A stretch of DNA of 11,944 nt. It comes from DAOVQB01 sp023128935 (lineage in GTDB: Bacteria; Eisenbacteria; RBG-16-71-46; CAIMUX01; WJJG01). Location: the NCBI GenBank assembly GCA_030628905.1, contig DAOVQB010000140.1, positions 1-11,944 of the forward strand, read 5' to 3'. The position numbers were made by a program, and so were the translations under genes. Below are positions 7,754 through 11,944 of this stretch, in pieces. The notes below the pieces were generated by a model, which did not search any database, had not been told where the DNA came from, and saw only the letters and a list, made by a program, of their open reading frames with translations. Numbering within the stretch: the stretch's first letter is position 1; every line of letters starts with the position of its first letter.

Positions 7754-9115
7754 CTATACGGGGAATGAGACGACAAACGTGGTCCCCTTGCCGGGGTCTG
7801 ATCGTTCGACCCAAATGGAGCCGCCGTGGTAGTCCTCGACAATCCGCTTGGCCAAGGTCAGGCCCAGTCCCCACCCGCGGCTCTTGGTCGTGTAGCCGGG
7901 AGAGAAAACCTGCTTGGCTTCGGCCGCCGTCATGCCCCGGCCCCTGTCGATGATCCGAACCTCGACGCACTCGGTTTCGTGCCGGTGGACGACCTCGATC
8001 CTAATGACACCACGCGATCCGGTGGCGTCAATCGCATTCTTGAGGATATTCTCCACCACCCATTCGATCAGCTCCTCGTTGACGTTGGCGGGCGGAGCCA
8101 TCTCATACATCTCCTGGATCTCAACCTCTTTCTTGAGATGCGGAAGCCGCCTTTGGAAATAGCGCACGGCTGAACTGACAATGGGCACGACATCCACGGT
8201 GTGCAAACGCGGGATTGAGCCGATCTGCCCAAAGCGTTTCGCGATCTTGCTGAGCCGCTCGGCATCATCCTCCATCACATTGAGCGCCTCAGTCATGAAA
8301 GCGGTCGAGAGCTCGCTGCGCCCCAGCGCCTCCCCATTGGTCTCCGACGCTCCGGCAGACGCTTCCAGGGGTCCTTCACCCTCGGTTACGCTGGCATCGG
8401 ATGGTCCGGCCGCAGCGTCCTCCTGGGTTTGGCTGAGTTTCTCGCGCAGGAGTTCAACCCACCCGAGCAAGGATGAGATCGGTGAGCCGAGCTGGTGGGC
8501 GGTCTCCTTGACGAGTCCGATCCAGATAGCTTGCTGTTCGCCTGTCTTGATCGATCGGTACCCAAGATAGCCCAGTGCGACAAAGACGGCGATCACGCCA
8601 AGCTGGAGCAGCGGGATATAGCGCAGCTCCCTGGCCAGTCCGCGCTCTCCGTAGTGCACATACCCAAAGGGACGCACATGGTCCTGCGGGAAGATCGCAA
8701 TCGGGTCGTGCAGCTTATCGAACTCCCTCACCTTCTCCAACACGCGGCGCAAGACCGGCGGCGGTTCATCCGCCTGAGGATCCCACCTGGAGATCTCCTC
8801 AATACTGATTGCGCTGCGGTCAATGCCGATGTTTGTCCAGACGAATGGCCGCCCAACACGATCGGTTAGGATCAACGGCAGGTCGCTCGGTTTGATTACC
8901 TCGCTGAAAATCTCTTTCAGTTCCTGGTTCTCTGTGGCCACGAGTGCGCTGGATGCCACGAAGCGGGCAAGCAGTTGCGAGACCGCCTGAGATTCTTGGT
9001 TGACCTTCCGGACCCAGCTGTAGGAATAGACGAAGGCGGCGGCCACGAGCAAAAAGCTCCCCAGGAAAAGGTAGGCCCGCAGAAGCGTGGGCATCCTGGA
9101 CTGTGAAACCGACAC
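7754..9115 (-). CDS. PorY-like membrane sensor histidine kinase
   Basis: A 453-aa two-pass membrane kinase. Helices lie at about 11-33 and 167-187, enclosing a periplasmic sensor region of about 130 residues with no motif I recognise. The phospho-acceptor His207 sits in KETAHQLGSPISSLLGWVELL-like sequence, a variant of the HQLGTP box typical of PorY-type kinases in Bacteroidetes. The ATPase domain is complete: N box with Asn356 and Asn360, DRGRGM (390-395) and GWGLGLTLAKRI (414-425). Between the two dimerization helices lies an Ala/Gly/Ser/Glu-rich segment, about residues 229-270, where relatives have a short turn. The GTG start at 9115 is supported by a GGGGGGAG site about 6 bases upstream; Met8 at 9094 is the alternative. 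The next gene downstream encodes a PorX-like receiver, so the two probably form a cognate pair. A symbol is withheld because the T9SS link is unproven here. Confidence 0.9.
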   Translation of the reverse strand: MSVSQSRMPTLLRAYLFLGSFLLVAAAFVYSYSWVRKVNQESQAVSQLLARFVASSALVATENQELKEIFSEVIKPSDLPLILTDRVGRPFVWTNIGIDRSAISIEEISRWDPQADEPPPVLRRVLEKVREFDKLHDPIAIFPQDHVRPFGYVHYGERGLARELRYIPLLQLGVIAVFVALGYLGYRSIKTGEQQAIWIGLVKETAHQLGSPISSLLGWVELLREKLSQTQEDAAAGPSDASVTEGEGPLEASAGASETNGEALGRSELSTAFMTEALNVMEDDAERLSKIAKRFGQIGSIPRLHTVDVVPIVSSAVRYFQRRLPHLKKEVEIQEMYEMAPPANVNEELIEWVVENILKNAIDATGSRGVIRIEVVHRHETECVEVRIIDRGRGMTAAEAKQVFSPGYTTKSRGWGLGLTLAKRIVEDYHGGSIWVERSDPGKGTTFVVSFPV

Positions 9116-9131
9116 TTCAAGCTCCCCCCGG

Positions 9132-9179
9132 CTTCCTTTGGCAAGCCCTTCACGACTTCCTTTGGCAAGCCTTTCACGA
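9132..9179 (-). repeat. 24-bp tandem duplication upstream of the histidine kinase
   Basis: Two head-to-tail 24-bp copies, 9132-9155 and 9156-9179, differ at one base. A further partial copy (CTTCC) begins at 9180. They fill most of the 80-bp gap between serS and the kinase. On the coding strand each copy carries CTTGCCAAAG followed by GAAG, and the last one ends near the kinase ribosome site. The same 10-mer occurs once more in the leader of the PorX-like gene at 7629-7638. Confidence 0.85.
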
Positions 9180-9195
9180 CTTCCCTGAACATTAC

Positions 9196-10461
9196 CTAGG
9201 GCGCGACCAATTCCTCCACGCCGCCCATGTAGGGGCGCAAGGCCCTTGGAATGCGCACGGCACCCTCCGGCGTCTGGTAGTGCTCAAGGACCGCCACGAT
9301 CAGCCTTGGAAGCGCTACCCCGGATCCGTTGAGGGTGTGTAGATACCGCAGTTTACCACCCGCAGGGCGGTAGCGTAGATCAATCCGTCTGGCTTGGAAA
9401 TCCAGGAAATTGCTGCAAGAGGAAACCTCCAGCCAGCGCCGCTCACCAGGTGCCCAGAGTTCGAGATCGAACGTCTTGGCCGCAGCGAAACTCAGGTCCC
9501 GCGCAGCAAGCAGGACCACGCGATAGGGAAGCTCCAGCGCCTGGAGCACCGACTCGGCATCGGCGGTGAGTCTGTCGAGTTCATCGTAGGAAGTCTCCGG
9601 TTCAACCAGCTTCACCAACTCCACCTTGTCGAACTGATGCAGACGGATCAGCCCATGTGTTTGCTTGCCATAGGTCCCCGCCTCGCGCCGAAAGCAGGGC
9701 GAATACGCCATGAGGTTGATCGGCAGATTCTCTTCCCGGATCTGCTCCCCGCGGAAGAGGTTTGTCAGAGGAACCTCGGCGGTCGGAATGAGAAAGAGGT
9801 CGTCACCGCTGATCCCGTACATGTCATCACGCAGCTTGGGCAGCTGCCCACAGCCAAAGAGCGCTGCGGCACGCACCGCATAGGGAACACGGATCTCCTG
9901 GTAGCCAGCGCCGGCGTTCAGGTCCAGCATGAAATTGATTAGTGCCCGTTGCAATCTCGCGCCATTACCTGTGAAGGTTGCGAAACCGGAACCGCTCAGA
10001 CGCGAGGCGGATTGAAAATCGAGCAGCCCCAGGCTCTCGCCCAGCGCGACGTGATCCCTGAGCCCCTCCTCTTCGCGAGTTTTACCCCAGCTGCGAAGGA
10101 TGACATTGGCTTCTTCACCGCCTTCGGGGACATCCGGATGTGGGAGGTTGGGTACCCACTGGAGCTGTTGCTCGATCAGCCCGTCAATCTCACTGATCTT
10201 GGCGTCGGTTTTCTTGATCTGCCGGGATACTTCCCGCATGGCCGCGACTGCTTCCGAGGTGTCTTCTCCAGCCGCCTTGCGCTTGCCGATTGCTTGGGAT
10301 TGGCTGTTGCGCTGTGCCTTTTGGGTCTCCACCTGCCCCAGGAGTTCGCGCCGCTGGCGATCCAGTTCCAGGATGGCATCCAGATCCGCCCGCTCGTGCT
10401 TCTTGCGGATCGCCTCACGCACTTCCTCTTCGTGGGCGCGAATGAATCGCAGGTCTACCAT
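9196..10461 (-). CDS. serS: Seryl-tRNA synthetase
   Basis: SerRS charges tRNA-Ser (and tRNA-Sec where present) with serine. The 421-aa length is normal. Residues 1-105 form the long helical arm that binds the extra arm of tRNA-Ser (Glu/Lys/Arg/Gln-rich, coiled-coil-like). The class II core then shows TAEVP (227-231; serine recognition), motif 2 starting FRREAGTYG at 257 and running through LHQFDKVE, LEVSSCSNFLDFQARR (344-359), and motif 3 LNGSGVALPR (377-386), where ALPR replaces the commoner AVGR; this variant occurs in other bacterial SerRS. The ATG at 10461 lies 19 bases after the stop of the HemC-like gene, with a GAGGTGGTGAG stretch in the gap, so the two are probably co-transcribed. Confidence 0.97.
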   Translation of the reverse strand: MVDLRFIRAHEEEVREAIRKKHERADLDAILELDRQRRELLGQVETQKAQRNSQSQAIGKRKAAGEDTSEAVAAMREVSRQIKKTDAKISEIDGLIEQQLQWVPNLPHPDVPEGGEEANVILRSWGKTREEEGLRDHVALGESLGLLDFQSASRLSGSGFATFTGNGARLQRALINFMLDLNAGAGYQEIRVPYAVRAAALFGCGQLPKLRDDMYGISGDDLFLIPTAEVPLTNLFRGEQIREENLPINLMAYSPCFRREAGTYGKQTHGLIRLHQFDKVELVKLVEPETSYDELDRLTADAESVLQALELPYRVVLLAARDLSFAAAKTFDLELWAPGERRWLEVSSCSNFLDFQARRIDLRYRPAGGKLRYLHTLNGSGVALPRLIVAVLEHYQTPEGAVRIPRALRPYMGGVEELVAP

Positions 10462-10480
10462 CGTCTCACCACCTCACTCA

Positions 10481-11422
10481 TCAAAACACCGGCCCATTGG
10501 CCGGGTCCTCCAGGATCCGCGCAGCGCCCTTATCCAGAAGGACCTTCGCCAAGCGTTCACCGGTCCGGACCGGGTCGTCCGGAAAACCCTCGGCCCGGCC
10601 TCGGATGATCTGCTTGCCATCGAGTGAGGAAATGCATCCCTCGATCTTGAGGATATCGCCCTTCACACGTGCCAGGCCGCCCACAGGCGCCCCTTCCCAA
10701 GCCCCGAGGCCGTGGTGGAAGGCGCGTTCCGCGGTCACCTCCCGTTGGGACATGGTGTGGTTCAGGAACCGCAGCGTGCTGGCCAGTTCCACATCCTCTT
10801 CGCGTACCACCAACCCCAGCGCGCCCTGGCCCACAGCGGGGATGCATACCTGGCATGTGAACACCTCAGTGACGCGCTCCTGCCACCCGCGCCACTCAAT
10901 ACCGGCAGCGGCAATCACGATCCCGCGCAACCGGCCCGAGTCAACCATCTCCATCCTCTCCGAGAGGCTCCCAACGACGAAGTCGATCTCCAGATCCGGG
11001 CGGTAGCGAGCCAACTGTGCCTGACGTCGCAGGCTGCTCACACCAAGGCAGCTGCCCTCTTCCAGCTCGTCGAGAATGGCGCCATCCGCGGTGACCAGGA
11101 CGTCCAGCGGCGTCAGTCGTTTGGTCACCGCAACCAGCTGGACTCCTGCGGGCAGCTCGGACGGGAGGTCTTTCATCCGATGCACCCCGATATCCACACG
11201 TTTGTCGACCAGCGCCAGATAGATGGGTTCGGAGTAGAACTCGCGGATTGGAATGGTAGTGCCATTCTCGGCGATGCGGGATCTCCGCGGCCGGGTACCG
11301 ACAGCCCGAATGGCCATCTCCAGGGTCGGATATTTAGTCGCCAACTGCTCCTGGAACCACGTACCGTGGAGGTGTCCCGACTCGACATCAAGCACACCAA
11401 CGCGCAACCGGCGCCTGCTCAT
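10481..11422 (-). CDS. HemC-family protein lacking the dipyrromethane-cofactor cysteine
   Basis: Homologous over its whole 313 aa to hydroxymethylbilane synthase (porphobilinogen deaminase), the tetrapyrrole-pathway enzyme. Retained features are HRMKDLP (81-87, with the catalytic Lys84-Asp85 pair), LGVSSLRRQAQL (126-137, Arg132-Arg133), PAVGQGALG (195-203) and a full C-terminal domain ending GAARIL. However, the loop that should read GGCxxP is AWEGAP: Glu243 stands where the cysteine that holds the dipyrromethane primer should be. The N-terminal TRxSxLA block is replaced by VLDVESGHL, the lysine-rich GGKGLF block by GTTIPIREF, HS by HR, and RGNVxTR by VGSLSER, so several porphobilinogen-binding residues are gone. 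It is therefore probably not an active classical HemC; a paralogue with another role is possible. Start: ATG at 11422 with GGAGG 5 bases upstream; the frame runs on to 11569, but that part spans the likely promoter. Confidence 0.8.
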   Translation of the reverse strand: MSRRRLRVGVLDVESGHLHGTWFQEQLATKYPTLEMAIRAVGTRPRRSRIAENGTTIPIREFYSEPIYLALVDKRVDIGVHRMKDLPSELPAGVQLVAVTKRLTPLDVLVTADGAILDELEEGSCLGVSSLRRQAQLARYRPDLEIDFVVGSLSERMEMVDSGRLRGIVIAAAGIEWRGWQERVTEVFTCQVCIPAVGQGALGLVVREEDVELASTLRFLNHTMSQREVTAERAFHHGLGAWEGAPVGGLARVKGDILKIEGCISSLDGKQIIRGRAEGFPDDPVRTGERLAKVLLDKGAARILEDPANGPVF

Positions 11423-11480
11423 CTCCACCTCCGCGCGGTCTTGGGCAACGCTGCAAGTCCTCCCATTCCAATGCACTTGC

Positions 11481-11509
11481 AGCCTAGCATACACCTCTGA
11501 AACGGTCAA
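11481..11509 (-). promoter_or_regulatory. Candidate sigma-70-type promoter for the hemC-like/serS unit
   Basis: On the minus strand TTGACC (11509-11504) and TAGGCT (11486-11481) are separated by 17 bases. Transcription would start near 11474, leaving a leader of about 50 bases before the ATG at 11422. The -35 box matches 5 of 6 consensus bases; the -10 box is weak at 3 of 6. It is the only plausible promoter I found in this gap. Confidence 0.4.
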
Positions 11510-11708
11510 CGACGCCTCTCGGGACGGCGGTGTTGCGGGATCTGCGCGATCGCGGGATGGAGGCGCCACGCGTGGTCATTGGCGACGGACATTGGTCAGG
11601 CCCAGGGAGCCCACAGGCAGGAAACTGGTCTGAGCGGCTACTCCGAATGGCTGGTCTATTACATGAGTGACTACTTGGGGTTTGGAGTTCGGTAGCCGGG
11701 TTCGAGGC
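11510..11708. other. Non-coding stretch between the FlgD-like protein and the hemC-like promoter
   Basis: About 200 bases with no supported gene. I see no strong hairpin followed by a T run for the upstream gene, no tRNA, and no repeat longer than about 8 bases. With the promoter and leader it makes a gap of 286 bases, the longest in the window and the likeliest transcription-unit boundary. Confidence 0.5.
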
Positions 11709-11944
11709 TCAATGCTCTTGTGGACCGAACCTCACCGAACGCGTAGCACCTTCGTTGGGGGCGACCTGTGGGCCCAATTGGACTCTGACGAAATAGGCAC
11801 CGGCCGGGGTCGCGGTTCCAGAATCGTCAAGGCCGTCCCATATGATTTCAGCAGGACAAGGGTCGGCCACACGCAAGCGGCGCACCAGCCGGCCAGCCGG
11901 ATCGAGCACCTCCAGGGTACCCGCTGCCGGTGACTGTGTGTGCA
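11709..11944 (-). CDS. C-terminus of a protein with a FlgD-Ig-like domain (partial)
   Basis: The frame is open from the right edge to a TGA at 11709-11711, giving 77 visible residues. The pattern is LEVLDPAGRLVRRL, then IIWDGLDDSGTATPAGAYFVRVQL, which is the standard FlgD immunoglobulin-like domain: a Gly-Arg turn, WDG, then G-x(4)-PAGAYF. In FCB bacteria and several candidate phyla this domain usually ends large exported proteins, where other members carry a type IX sorting domain. About 24 residues follow the core and end in FGPQEH. The function of the whole protein cannot be told from this end. A true flagellar FlgD is unlikely, because no flagellar gene is near and the domain sits at the extreme C-terminus. 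Confidence 0.75.
   Translation of the reverse strand, partial: HTQSPAAGTLEVLDPAGRLVRRLRVADPCPAEIIWDGLDDSGTATPAGAYFVRVQLGPQVAPNEGATRSVRFGPQEH

Noticed and set aside
10660..10720. A frameshift hiding the HemC cofactor cysteine
   Set aside because: The protein stays homologous on both sides of the loop in one frame (AERAFHHGL before, PVGGLARV after), and neither shifted frame gives a GGCxxP-like motif, so a simple frameshift does not explain the loss.
11680..11725. tRNA T-arm-like sequence (GGGTTCGAGGCTC)
   Set aside because: The flanking bases do not form a T stem, and no anticodon arm or acceptor stem can be paired around it.

Overview
The window (about 12 kb, GC-rich) is densely coding, and every gene I can support reads on the minus strand. 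Transcription therefore runs from the right edge of the window to the left. The mix suggests an uncultured Gram-negative bacterium of the FCB (Fibrobacteres-Chlorobi-Bacteroidetes) sphere or a related candidate phylum. The reasons are a PorX-type response regulator, a PorY-type kinase, a FlgD-like C-terminal domain on a presumed exported protein, and an OstA-like lipoprotein of the LPS-transport type. The phylum is an inference; there is no rRNA here.

In transcription order the layout is as follows. (1) The C-terminal end of a FlgD-Ig-like protein, cut by the right edge. (2) A gap of about 290 bp with a good candidate promoter. (3) A HemC-family protein that has lost the cofactor cysteine and several substrate-binding residues. 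(4) serS. (5) A membrane histidine kinase. (6) A 229-bp gap with a three-unit repeat array. (7) A REC-PglZ response regulator of the PorX type. (8) tsaE, tsaB and rimI (tRNA t6A modification and N-terminal acetylation). (9) accD and folC. (10) A ROK-family sugar kinase. (11) An OstA/LptC-like lipoprotein, cut by the left edge. Spacing is tight from tsaB leftward, with ATGA or TAATG junctions at tsaB/rimI and ROK/lipoprotein, so this is probably one long transcription unit with internal leaders.

The most interesting region is the kinase and PorX-like regulator pair. In Bacteroidetes the PorX/PorY pair controls the type IX secretion system, but the two genes are often unlinked; here they are adjacent. 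Their two leader regions share a small repeat family (core CTTGCCAAAG on the coding strand) found in neither flanking gene. The kinase also carries an unusual low-complexity insert between its two dimerization helices. The second highlight is the HemC-like protein, which keeps the catalytic Lys-Asp pair and the Arg-Arg pair but has Glu in place of the dipyrromethane cysteine, so it is unlikely to be an ordinary hydroxymethylbilane synthase. The other genes are housekeeping functions with well-preserved motifs.
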